Shown: in pieces, positions 38,701 through 46,694 of the stretch
Numbering within the stretch: position 1 is the first letter of the stretch
Layout of the letters: every line of letters begins with the position of its first letter
Source of the DNA: Oscillatoria acuminata PCC 6304
Lineage (GTDB): Bacteria; Cyanobacteriota; Cyanobacteriia; Cyanobacteriales; Laspinemataceae
Reading direction: 5' to 3'
DNA: 64,000 nt
NCBI RefSeq assembly: GCF_000317105.1
Contig: NC_019693.1
Location: forward strand, 7,420,501-7,484,500
Made by a program: the position numbers and the translations under genes
The notes under the pieces: generated by a model
Databases searched by the model: none
Seen by the model: only the letters and a program-made list of their open reading frames with translations
What the model was told of the DNA's origin: nothing

Positions 38701-39112
38701 CATCCAAGCCATCCAAGAGCAACCAAACTGCACCCCCTTTAAATTTCTGCTCCCAGTCTGCCGTAATTTCCTCTCTGGACTGCCCCACTAATGCCGCTTT
38801 GAGCCATTTTTCCTGTAAATACTCTCCCACGGATTGACCACCCAATTCTGCCAAGTCAACCCAGATCACTAAATCATCGGTTTTCTGTAATAACCAAAAG
38901 GCTAATTTCTGGAGTAAGGTAGTTTTCCCCGCCCCCGGTTCTCCAATAATGGCAATCTTTTTCTCAGTGCGGTTGCCGATGATTTGTTGGAGAAACTTTT
39001 GGGAAGTAAACCGTTCCTCAACTGTTTCTTCTTGCCTGGTGAACAAGGCTGACCCCCGTTCTGGCTGAATGTCTTGGGGGTGTTGTTCGTTCTGACTCTG
39101 TTTCGGTTTCAC
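35774..39112 (-). pseudogene. NACHT-HEAT STAND ATPase, 3' part of an IS630-split gene
   Basis: 1112 residues from a GTG at 39112, but the reading frame continues upstream for 17 codons (YGNRNLIDDDLFVDLAL) to the IS630 border at 39163. Joined to the 5' fragment at 40605 it gives 1215 residues. NACHT domain: Walker A GEPGAGKTT (57-65 of this part), Walker B WLLLDGLDEMS (130-140). Residues about 480-900 contain a dozen or more HEAT-like repeats (AAESLGKIGQGNQEAILALV type, about 34 residues). The last 100 residues (ILITHCHPSSELIVFCRKLT) are a separate alpha/beta domain. STAND proteins with repeats typically sense a ligand and signal in immunity. Whether this piece is expressed alone, from the GTG or an IS promoter, is unknown. 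Confidence 0.9.
36480..37260 (-). repeat. HEAT-repeat coding array
   Basis: Near-identical units of about 100 bases (TTTTCCCTAAACTCTCTGCC recurring) encode the HEAT-like repeats. Nucleotide similarity is higher than protein constraint would require, pointing to recent duplication or homogenisation. Confidence 0.8.
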
Positions 39113-39163
39113 CAGGGCTAAATCAACAAATAAATCATCATCGATTAAGTTGCGATTCCCATA

Positions 39164-40345
39164 AGCTGTTCAGCATTTAAATTGGGATAACTGCGTTTCC
39201 CTTATTTTTTAATTTACGGGACCAGCGAATAATTAGTTCTCCTTCATTTAAGAGCTTATGTAATAAAACCTCTAAATCTTCAATAGAGGTAAATAGTCGA
39301 TGAGCAATATACTCTTTAGCTGAGTGCCAAACCAACTCTATCAAGTTGTAGTCCGGGCTATATTTCGGAAGAAATTCTAATTGAATATTTGGCATATTTT
39401 CCCCAATTTTTTGGATAAACTCTGCCTTTTTATGAAAACTGGCATTATCAAGAATAATAATAATTTTCGGTCCTTTTTCTGAAAAATCATGGGCAGATTT
39501 TCCCGAATCGCACCATTCCTGGATTAGCTCTTGATAAAAAACTTGTAAAACATTATAAAAACTTTCAGAATTGCTGGTCTTTAAAAATTCCACAAATCTT
39601 TTTTTGTCAGAATATCGAATTCCCCCCATGACATTGACCCGTCCGTTTCTCCTATCACCCCTTATCTGCTTCCGCTTTCCTTTTTTACACCAATTTTTTC
39701 TTCTTATTACTCTTAAACTAAATCCACTTTCGTCCCAAAACCATACCTGTAAAAGCTCTGGTGTTTCTTTTTCTATCCTTAAATACTCGGATAATTTTTT
39801 CTTAAACTCTTTTCTCTCTTCCTCATCCCTCTTGGACTCTAAGCTATATTTTCCCCAAATATAGACATACTTTTTTTTAGCTAATATCCTCCTAATTTGG
39901 GAGCCACTCAGTTGAATTCCGGTTATTTCATGCAAATAAGTAGCTAATCTATGACCCGTCCATCGTCCAAATTCATATCCTAACTCCGTCGGTTCTTTGG
40001 ATAGGGTTTCCAATAAAAGGTTGACATACTCTTCAGTGGCCTTTTTGTTATTACCTTCCATCCTCTTGTCTTTTAAACTTTCCAGATTATCGGGGTTTCC
40101 ATGAATACACCAATGGCATACTGTATTGATGGAGCAGCCAATAAATTGAGCGATTTTAGCTTGAGTCTTCCCGTCGTTCAGTAAGAGAAGCATTAAGATC
40201 CTTTCTCGGATCTCCCCATTGGGTTCCTCTTTCAGGGATTTTTGAAGTTTTTTGACTTGTTCGGGCGTTAAACAATTGGCAGCTGGCATGGGCTTGATTT
40301 TTATGGGGGGTCTGACTATTATACCAATTTAAATGCTGAACAGCT
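39164..40345 (-). mobile_element. IS630-family insertion sequence, complete
   Basis: 1182 bases with perfect 22-base inverted repeats AGCTGTTCAGCATTTAAATTGG (39164-39185; its complement at 40324-40345), flanked by TA direct repeats (39162-39163 and 40346-40347). TA duplication is the IS630/Tc1-mariner hallmark. It carries one intact transposase on the minus strand; the transposase stop lies inside the inverted repeat. No HIP1 octamers are visible inside. It interrupts a NACHT-HEAT gene in the same orientation. Confidence 0.97.
39177..40289 (-). CDS. IS630 family transposase
   Basis: 370 residues. An N-terminal helix-turn-helix (KTQAKIAQFIGCSINTVCHW, about residues 41-60) and a winged region precede the DDE catalytic domain: Asp186 (FWDESGF), Asp281 (IILDNASF) and Glu318 (YSPDYNLIELVW). 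It cuts and pastes the element at TA dinucleotides. No frameshift or internal stop is seen, so it may be active. The last codons overlap the element's inverted repeat. Confidence 0.96.
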   Translation of the reverse strand: MPAANCLTPEQVKKLQKSLKEEPNGEIRERILMLLLLNDGKTQAKIAQFIGCSINTVCHWCIHGNPDNLESLKDKRMEGNNKKATEEYVNLLLETLSKEPTELGYEFGRWTGHRLATYLHEITGIQLSGSQIRRILAKKKYVYIWGKYSLESKRDEEERKEFKKKLSEYLRIEKETPELLQVWFWDESGFSLRVIRRKNWCKKGKRKQIRGDRRNGRVNVMGGIRYSDKKRFVEFLKTSNSESFYNVLQVFYQELIQEWCDSGKSAHDFSEKGPKIIIILDNASFHKKAEFIQKIGENMPNIQLEFLPKYSPDYNLIELVWHSAKEYIAHRLFTSIEDLEVLLHKLLNEGELIIRWSRKLKNKGNAVIPI

Positions 40346-40605
40346 TAAACCCGACCTATAACCGTATTGCTGGTTAATTGCATTTGCTCTTCCAACATCT
40401 GACGGCAAATGTCGCGGTCAAACTTGCGTTGCTCGGGTGTTCGCCCTCCACTAATGTTGTAGGTATTATGGTCACCATAATTAACACTAGCATCATTAAC
40501 TGTAATCATGTTGGTATTTTGAATACCCTTATTAACACCAGCAACATTCGCTTGGTGACCCTGGTTCCCTTCACTGCCTGTATTTTGATTAGTTGGCTCT
40601 GACAT
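40345..40605 (-). pseudogene. NACHT-HEAT gene, 5' fragment with Asn/Gly-rich N-terminal motif
   Basis: 86 residues, then a TAA supplied by the IS630 end. The N-terminus has an Asn/Gly-rich stretch with NQGHQANVAGVNKGIQNTN (residues 14-32) and then VNYGDHNTYNISGG, followed by a short helical linker (EQRKFDRDICRQMLEEQMQL). Dropping the IS and one TA lets the frame read on: ...GRV-YGNRNLIDDDLFVDLALVK into the ATPase part. The Asn/Gly motif matches that of the gene just upstream and is a candidate homotypic interaction or amyloid-type signalling motif. Truncated as it stands. Confidence 0.9.
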
Positions 40606-40608
40606 AGA

Positions 40609-40974
40609 CTAATCTTTCTCTTTTGTCCAACCCTCGATCGCCCCAGCAACGAACGCCCCCCCTGGAGTTTGCTTGAGTAATTCCAACAGTCCACCCCGCG
40701 CCGCGTTGATTGCTCGTTCCTTAAAGGATGGCTTCTCCTCAATTTTGGCAATGACTATTCCCGCGAGCCTCATCTGTTCGCTTGTGGTGGTTGCCTTAGT
40801 CAAGTCTAAACTGGACATCAAAGTTTGAATCTCTTGCACTGTAGCCTGGAGTTCAGGATCCGAGGTATTAGTCGTTTGTATCCCGTAGTTAAGTCCGGCC
40901 ACATTATGTTGAATGCCTTGATTATCTACACTGCCCACGGGAGCGTTGAACTGTTGCTTTTTCCCTTCTGACAT
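40609..40974 (-). CDS. Small partner protein with matching Asn/Gly-rich N-terminal motif
   Basis: 121 residues. It opens with KKQQFNAPVGSVDNQGIQHN and VAGLNYGIQTTN, aligning with the N-terminus of the adjacent NACHT protein. The rest is a helical domain of about 85 residues ending in a hydrophobic, Gly-rich stretch LLELLKQTPGGAFVAGAIEG plus W. From memory, cyanobacteria encode many such small proteins with an FNAPV...VAG start and an AAIEGW-like end; their role is not established. The stop is three bases from the NACHT start codon, so the two are translated from one transcript. It may be the effector or membrane-acting partner of the NACHT switch; this is inference. Confidence 0.8.
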   Translation of the reverse strand: MSEGKKQQFNAPVGSVDNQGIQHNVAGLNYGIQTTNTSDPELQATVQEIQTLMSSLDLTKATTTSEQMRLAGIVIAKIEEKPSFKERAINAARGGLLELLKQTPGGAFVAGAIEGWTKEKD

Positions 40975-41437
40975 GATGTTTTCTTCTTTATTGATCTAAA
41001 TCCGTCTTGCTCTTTTTGGGGTTTGGCGGTAAGGGTGATGACGGCGGCGATCTCCTTCCCCACTCCCCAAACTCAATCAACATTGTACAACGAAACCCGA
41101 TCCGACCACACCATTTAGTTAAATCCTGATAAAAGCTCGATAATCACACCCTTCACTAGGGGACTCTCAGCTTCTCCCAACCGGGCAAACTCGTCGGATT
41201 CGCCCCTAACCCTCGGAACAGTTCAGAGGGAGGAAACTGTTCCCCAGTGGTGCGCCGGAATCCGGTATTTAAAGGTCTATAAAAACCCGCACTTTGAGAA
41301 AATCGTTGTTTCTTGTAGGGGCGCAATGCTTGCGCCCTCCGGAGGGCGCAAGCATTGCGCCCCTACAAATACACCTTGATGCGGCTCGTTTTTATAGACT
41401 GATCAGTATTGCGAAATTCCGTATGAGCCAGATTATT
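40975..41437. other. Intergenic region with a hairpin repeat
   Basis: It contains the shared Uma2 downstream flank (41173-41240) and one GTAGGGGCG repeat (41305-41385). The portion next to 40975 should hold the promoter of the two-gene NACHT module. No gene seen. Confidence 0.55.
41305..41385. repeat. GTAGGGGCG dispersed repeat, near-perfect hairpin
   Basis: TGTAGGGGCGCAATGCTTGC pairs with its complement across a CCTCCGGAGG centre, about 27 base pairs with almost no loop, then ACACCTTGATG. A variant with CGCAATGCTTGC instead of CGTATTGCATAC. Confidence 0.9.
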
Positions 41438-42172
41438 TTACCCTTCAGGATGCCGATCGCCCTCTAGTTCCCGTAAACGAGCCTCCAATTCCCGCAGACG
41501 TGCTTCCGCTGACTCCGCTCGTTGACGTTGTTGTTCAGCCTCCTGCCGTTGTTGTTCAGCCTCCTGCCGTTGCTGTTGAGCCTCCTGGCATTGTTGTTCA
41601 GCTTGTTTGGCTAACTCCGTGGGAGTCAGAAATCTCTCACCATCAGGACGGTAAATGGTGAACTGATCATCCAGGAGTTCAAAGCGAATCCCTAACCGGG
41701 GACTCGTCCAGTTTTCGGGCTGTTCAATTAGTTCCAGGGAACCCGCCTGATTGCGTAGCCAACCATTGAAATCCAGGCGATCAGGGTCGAAAATATAATA
41801 TTCTTCTACCCCATAGCGGTCATAAAACTGTTGTTTCTTCACCATCTCCTTGAGACGATTGCCAGGGGAGAGAATTTCAAACACCACTTGGGGAGGAATG
41901 TTCCCTTCTTCCCATTGCTTATAAGACCCGCGATCGCCTTTAGGTCGTCCGATCGCCACCATCACATCAGGCGCTTGACGCAGTTTATTATTTCCTTCGA
42001 TGGGATACCAAAGTAAATCCCCCGCTACAAAGACATTCGGATCATCGTCAAACAGAATTTCTAAATTCTCTTTAATCACCACAATCCAACGAAATTGGCG
42101 CGTATTATCAGACATGGGATTTCCGTCACAATCGGGGTATATCACCTGGGTGGTTTGAGGGGTGGTTACCAT
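41438..42172 (-). CDS. Uma2 family endonuclease-like protein, copy 3
   Basis: 244 residues, the most diverged of the three (for example FNGWLRN for FHGWIRN, ELLDDQFTIY for ELQEEQFTIY), but with both putative catalytic acids present in QAPDVMVA and VVFEILSPGN. The coiled-coil tail has about four units, one starting AEQQCQE, and ends LEGDRHPEG as in copy 2. It lies beyond the NACHT module, so the three Uma2 copies bracket the island. Confidence 0.9.
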   Translation of the reverse strand: MVTTPQTTQVIYPDCDGNPMSDNTRQFRWIVVIKENLEILFDDDPNVFVAGDLLWYPIEGNNKLRQAPDVMVAIGRPKGDRGSYKQWEEGNIPPQVVFEILSPGNRLKEMVKKQQFYDRYGVEEYYIFDPDRLDFNGWLRNQAGSLELIEQPENWTSPRLGIRFELLDDQFTIYRPDGERFLTPTELAKQAEQQCQEAQQQRQEAEQQRQEAEQQRQRAESAEARLRELEARLRELEGDRHPEG

Positions 42173-42305
42173 AATTTAGACCTCTCAATGATTGAACTGG
42201 GAGTAACACATTCAGTCTGTGTCAGACCCTCTCTTATATTTAACATCAAATTCGCTGAATCGACAGGGTGAGCCCCGCTCAAAGGCAAAAGCCAGGTTTC
42301 TCTAC

Positions 42306-42328
42306 AAAAAAGCCCGCTTAAGCGGGCT
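42306..42328 (-). terminator. Terminator after the lipoprotein gene
   Basis: Stem AGCCCGCTTAAGCGGGCT (42311-42328) with the plus-strand A run at 42306-42311 forming a U run for minus-strand transcripts. It lies 25 bases past the lipoprotein stop. Confidence 0.8.
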
Positions 42329-42352
42329 TGTTGTCTATGTATAAGCTGGAGG

Positions 42353-43786
42353 TTATTGGATGGGTTCGAGGGTCATCTCCGGCTCACTTATCGTTGGGTC
42401 CGGGGGCGGTGTGAGTTCTAGGGCTTCTATCTCACTCGGTTGTGATATCACTTCTGGTACAGCTTGCGGTTCCGGAACGACCGGGGTGGCCGGTTCGGTT
42501 GTGGGGCGACGCAGGCGATCGCGCAGTTGATCCCATCGCGATCGCCTCACAGGTTGTGCAGCCGGTTCCACCACTTCCAGTTCCGGTTGGACTTCCTCGG
42601 GGACCAGTTCCGCTGATTCTTCCGTGGGTGCTGGGGCCACCGTCTCCGGCATCGGCATAAACTCCTCGGGGACCAGTTCTACCGGCATCTCTTCCGGTTC
42701 TGGTAGGGGCAGCAGAGACTCGGGTTCCGGAGTAGGTTCTGGGGTGGGTTCCGGTGTCGGTTCCGGTGTCGGTTCTGGTGTGGGTTCCGGTGTCGGTTCC
42801 GGAGTAGGTTCTGGGGTCGGTTCAGCTATGGGTTCTGGGGGTGGGTTATAGGTGGGGTCTACGATAACGATCGCCTTTTCTGCTTTCAGGTCCCCCCGGA
42901 CTAACCGCGATAGGGTGTCTTTGCCTTTCGGTTGATAGTCGATCGCCTGAACCGTGGTATTAAATTCATTGTTGACTGGATTCCCCTTCTCATCCAGGAA
43001 TTCCACCTTGACCCAGTTTTTCCCTTTCTTAAATCCTTTCAGATAAATCGGGTCCCAGCGATCGAGGACAAAGCTGTCTCCATTAATCGTGACCCGAATC
43101 CGCCAGTCGGCAATTTCATCCGTAGCATTTTCTTGGGCGACGAGGTGCAAGGGCGCATTGGTCAAGTAGAAGTCCAGCATAATCGGTTCCGCACCATAAC
43201 TGCCTTCGGGACGGCTGTAGGTGAGTAGGGGTTTGGTGGGATCCGGTTGGTTATCTTCGCTGGGGGCAAACAAGTGAAAGGTGGTTTGGGCGTAGGCCCC
43301 TTCATTTTTAAAACTTTCATGCCAGGGACGAGAAGCGAAAACTCGGAGGGTGTGGGTCCCCGGTTCGAGGTCGGTTAAGACGATGGGTTCCCGGACATCA
43401 TAAATGGCTTGATAGGGGTGATGGTCTAAAAAGAGGTGGAGGTGGGGTCCCAAACCGAGGTCTTGATTTTTAAATAGGGGCAAGTCTCGGACTTGGAGTT
43501 GGACAGCCACGGTGGAATCCTCTAGCACTTCCCCGGGTTTGGGACTTAAAATCTGGACTTGGGGTTGATAGGGGTCTAAGGCGAGTCGGAGTTTTTGAAT
43601 TTCTTCCGGGGGAGAGACTTCGGAGATTTGGGACTCGCTGTCGATAAAGACGGCTTGGGAGGCTTCGAGGTTGGGGGGGGCTTCGATGCGATCGCTACAG
43701 GCCCCTAGGCCCAAGAGGAGGATGATGGCGGCGATCGCACAGAGTAACGATTTGACAATCGGCGATCGCGAATTTCTACCTAACAC
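42353..43786 (-). CDS. Lipoprotein with Pro-Glu-Thr repeat linker
   Basis: 477 residues. A lipobox LGLGACS (about 26-32) after a hydrophobic core marks a lipid-anchored envelope protein. Two beta-sandwich-like segments follow (about 70-290; HLHLFLDHHPYQAIYD, GTHTLRVFASRPWHESF, WRIRVTINGDSFVLDRWDPI), probably carbohydrate- or protein-binding, then a TPEPTPEP array (about 315-350) and a Glu/Pro-rich tail. I do not recognise the family. It is divergent from psaA with 613 bases between starts. The repeat region produces antisense open frames that are not genes. Confidence 0.8.
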   Translation of the reverse strand: MLGRNSRSPIVKSLLCAIAAIILLLGLGACSDRIEAPPNLEASQAVFIDSESQISEVSPPEEIQKLRLALDPYQPQVQILSPKPGEVLEDSTVAVQLQVRDLPLFKNQDLGLGPHLHLFLDHHPYQAIYDVREPIVLTDLEPGTHTLRVFASRPWHESFKNEGAYAQTTFHLFAPSEDNQPDPTKPLLTYSRPEGSYGAEPIMLDFYLTNAPLHLVAQENATDEIADWRIRVTINGDSFVLDRWDPIYLKGFKKGKNWVKVEFLDEKGNPVNNEFNTTVQAIDYQPKGKDTLSRLVRGDLKAEKAIVIVDPTYNPPPEPIAEPTPEPTPEPTPEPTPEPTPEPTPEPTPEPTPEPESLLPLPEPEEMPVELVPEEFMPMPETVAPAPTEESAELVPEEVQPELEVVEPAAQPVRRSRWDQLRDRLRRPTTEPATPVVPEPQAVPEVISQPSEIEALELTPPPDPTISEPEMTLEPIQ

Positions 43787-44399
43787 TTAGCAATTCTCCT
43801 ATATGAGATCAACTATGAAAACTTGTTAAGTCTTTCCATAAATAAAACCAATCATGGGCCATTTGCCCAAATGAAGAAGATGAAAGGCGATCGCAGCGGT
43901 CAAAGCAGACAAGCCGATTCCCGGTTTAAATGCCTTGGAAACCGCCCGAATCCTGACATCCCCTCATCTTGCAATTGTACGCCAGTTACATCGCCTACCA
44001 CTGATTCGAGGCAAGTATTAAGTTATGTTAATTTATGCTCAACCCTCTTGACTTTTTCCCAAAACTTTGAAACACAAAGCCAATCCCCGATTAAATTTTG
44101 GCTAATTTGAATTATTGTTAAGCAGTGCATTCAGATAACCGAGGTAGCCTTATAATGCACGAACAGAAGCCACTAAGGTTGTCTTGCTCGACAGACCAGC
44201 ATTTCGCTGGATTTTTAGAGCGGTTACTACACAAAACTCCGAGTTTGGATTAAACTAACAAACTTAAGAACCCTTAAAAGGTTTTTTAAAAAGTTGTAAG
44301 CCACCCAACACTCATCTTTATGTAGTGAACCGTTGCGTTACGAGCAACACTTAGGGTGAAATGTAAATTAGGTCCTTGTCTAGAGAGAGGAGAGTCTCG
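43787..44399. other. Divergent region upstream of psaA
   Basis: About 610 bases separating the lipoprotein gene and psaA. It holds a TATAAT at 44151-44156 and a long psaA leader. A weak AACC...GGTTTTTT hairpin lies at about 44269-44286 inside the presumed leader. A 95-codon open frame at 43823-44110 has no coding character. Confidence 0.5.
44128..44163 (+). promoter_or_regulatory. Candidate psaAB promoter
   Basis: Consensus -10 TATAAT at 44151-44156 with only a poor -35 (CATTCA) 17 bases upstream. A start near 44163 would give a 5' leader of about 237 bases. From memory, psaAB in Synechocystis also starts a couple of hundred bases upstream of the gene. I did not find a clear HLR1-type RpaB site. 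Confidence 0.45.
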
Positions 44400-46670
44400 A
44401 TGACGATTAGCCCTCCAGAGCGAGAGGCAAAAGTCAAGGTAACGGTGGATCAAGATCCCGTTCCCACCTCATTCGAGAAGTGGGCCAAACCGGGTCACTT
44501 TGACCGTACCTTGTCTCGCGGGCCCAAAACCACCACTTGGATTTGGAACCTGCACGCTAATGCTCATGATTTCGATAGTCACACCAGCGATTTAGAAGAC
44601 GTATCGCGCAAAATTTTTAGCGCACACTTCGGCCACCTGGCAGTAATCTTCATCTGGTTAAGCGGTGCCTATTTCCACGGTGCCAAATTTTCCAACTATG
44701 AAGCATGGCTGACCGACCCGACTGGTATTAAACCCAGTGCCCAAGTGGTTTGGCCGATCTTCGGACAAGAAATTTTAAACGCCAACGTTGGGGGTGGATT
44801 CCACGGGATTCAGATCACCTCTGGTTTATTCCAGTTGTGGCGTGCCTCGGGAATCACCAATGAGTTTCAACTCTACTGCACCGCGATCGGTGCATTGGTG
44901 ATGGCAGCCCTGATGCTGTTCGCCGGTTGGTTCCATTATCACAAACGGGCTCCGAAACTGGAATGGTTCCAGAACGTGGAGTCGATGATGAACCATCACC
45001 TGGCAGGATTACTCGGTCTCGGCTCTTTGGGCTGGGCGGGTCACCAAATTCACGTCTCTTTGCCGATCAACAAGCTCCTGGATTCTGGGGTGAATGCGAA
45101 AGACATTCCCTTACCCCACGAGTTCATCTTGAACCCGAGCTTGATGACCCAGCTTTATCCGAGCGTGGATTGGGGATTCTTCAAAGGAGTAATTCCGTTC
45201 TTCACCCTCAATTGGGGCGTTTATAGCGACTTCCTCACCTTCAAAGGTGGCTTGAACCCCGTTACCGGCGGTTTGTGGTTGACAGATTCGGCACACCACC
45301 ATGTGGCGATCGCCGTTCTGTTCATCATCGCAGGCCATATGTACCGGACCAACTGGGGTATCGGTCACAGCATGAAGGAAATGTTGGAAGCCCATAAAGG
45401 TCCTTTCACGGGTGAAGGCCACAAGGGTCTCTACGAAATCCTGACCACCTCCTGGCACGCGCAACTCGCCATTAACTTGGCAATGATGGGATCCTTGAGC
45501 ATCATCGTGGCCCATCATATGTATTCGATGCCTCCGTATCCATACATTGCCACCGACTATCCGACTCAGTTGTCCCTGTTCACTCACCATATGTGGATTG
45601 GCGGCTTCCTGATTGTCGGTGCAGGTGCTCACGCCTCCATCTTCATGGTGCGCGACTACGATCCAGCCAAGAACGTCAACAACTTGCTCGATCGCGTCCT
45701 GCGTCACCGTGATGCCATCATCTCTCACCTGAACTGGGTCTGTATGTTCCTGGGCTTCCATAGCTTTGGGTTGTACGTTCACAACGACACCATGAGAGCG
45801 TTTGGTCGTCCCCAAGATATGTTCTCAGACACAGGGATTCAACTTCAGCCCATCTTTGCCCAATGGGTGCAAAACCTGCACTTCTTGGCTCCCGGTAACA
45901 CCGCTCCGAACGCTCTAGCCCCGGCTAGTTTCGCCTTCGGTGGAGATGTGATCGCGGTTGGTGGAAAGGTTGCCATGATGCCGATTACCCTTGGCACCGC
46001 AGACTTCCTGATTCACCATATCCACGCTTTCACCATTCACGTTACCGTTTTAATCCTGCTCAAAGGGGTTCTGTTTGCCCGTAACTCTCGTCTGATTCCA
46101 GATAAGAGCGAACTCGGCTTCCGCTTCCCTTGCGACGGCCCCGGTCGTGGCGGCACCTGTCAAGTTTCCGGTTGGGACCATGTGTTCCTCGGTCTGTTCT
46201 GGATGTACAACTCCCTCTCCATCGTGATTTTCCACTTTAGCTGGAAGATGCAGTCGGATGTTTGGGGTACAGTTTCTCCGGATGGATCCGTTGCTCACAT
46301 TACCGGCGGTAACTTTGCTCAAAGTGCAATCACCATTAATGGTTGGTTGCGCGACTTCCTGTGGGCGCAAGCCTCTCAGGTGATTCAATCCTACGGAACT
46401 GCCTTATCCGCTTACGGTCTGCTGTTCCTCGGCGCTCACTTTGTGTGGGCATTCAGCCTGATGTTCCTGTTCAGCGGTCGCGGCTACTGGCAAGAACTGA
46501 TTGAATCAATCGTCTGGGCACATAACAAACTGAAAGTTGCCCCGGCAATTCAGCCTCGCGCTCTGAGTATCATTCAAGGACGTGCGGTTGGGGTTGCTCA
46601 CTATCTCTTAGGAGGTATTGTGACGACCTGGGCATTCTTCCTGGCCCGCATTATTGCAGTCTCAGGATGA
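44400..46670 (+). CDS. psaA: Photosystem I P700 apoprotein A1
   Basis: 756 residues from the ATG at 44400 (SD GAGAGGAGAG just upstream); a TTG 24 bases earlier is in frame but not needed. One of the two large reaction-centre proteins of photosystem I in the thylakoid membrane, with 11 membrane helices, binding P700 and most antenna chlorophyll. The [4Fe-4S] FX cluster ligands lie in the conserved [17 protein letters not shown] loop. Many His residues for chlorophyll are in the expected pattern ([20 protein letters not shown]). Length matches cyanobacterial PsaA. psaB follows after 24 bases. Confidence 0.99.
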   Translation: MTISPPEREAKVKVTVDQDPVPTSFEKWAKPGHFDRTLSRGPKTTTWIWNLHANAHDFDSHTSDLEDVSRKIFSAHFGHLAVIFIWLSGAYFHGAKFSNYEAWLTDPTGIKPSAQVVWPIFGQEILNANVGGGFHGIQITSGLFQLWRASGITNEFQLYCTAIGALVMAALMLFAGWFHYHKRAPKLEWFQNVESMMNHHLAGLLGLGSLGWAGHQIHVSLPINKLLDSGVNAKDIPLPHEFILNPSLMTQLYPSVDWGFFKGVIPFFTLNWGVYSDFLTFKGGLNPVTGGLWLTDSAHHHVAIAVLFIIAGHMYRTNWGIGHSMKEMLEAHKGPFTGEGHKGLYEILTTSWHAQLAINLAMMGSLSIIVAHHMYSMPPYPYIATDYPTQLSLFTHHMWIGGFLIVGAGAHASIFMVRDYDPAKNVNNLLDRVLRHRDAIISHLNWVCMFLGFHSFGLYVHNDTMRAFGRPQDMFSDTGIQLQPIFAQWVQNLHFLAPGNTAPNALAPASFAFGGDVIAVGGKVAMMPITLGTADFLIHHIHAFTIHVTVLILLKGVLFARNSRLIPDKSELGFRFPCDGPGRGGTCQVSGWDHVFLGLFWMYNSLSIVIFHFSWKMQSDVWGTVSPDGSVAHITGGNFAQSAITINGWLRDFLWAQASQVIQSYGTALSAYGLLFLGAHFVWAFSLMFLFSGRGYWQELIESIVWAHNKLKVAPAIQPRALSIIQGRAVGVAHYLLGGIVTTWAFFLARIIAVSG

Positions 46671-46694
46671 TAGCGAGGAGGAGCTAAAAAAAAC

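Noticed and set aside
43823-44110. 95-codon plus-strand frame upstream of psaA
   Set aside because: It lies in the psaA regulatory region, with no domain and an unnatural composition.
44269-44286. AACC...GGTTTTTT hairpin in the psaA leader as an attenuator
   Set aside because: The stem is only four to five weak pairs; not enough to claim regulation.
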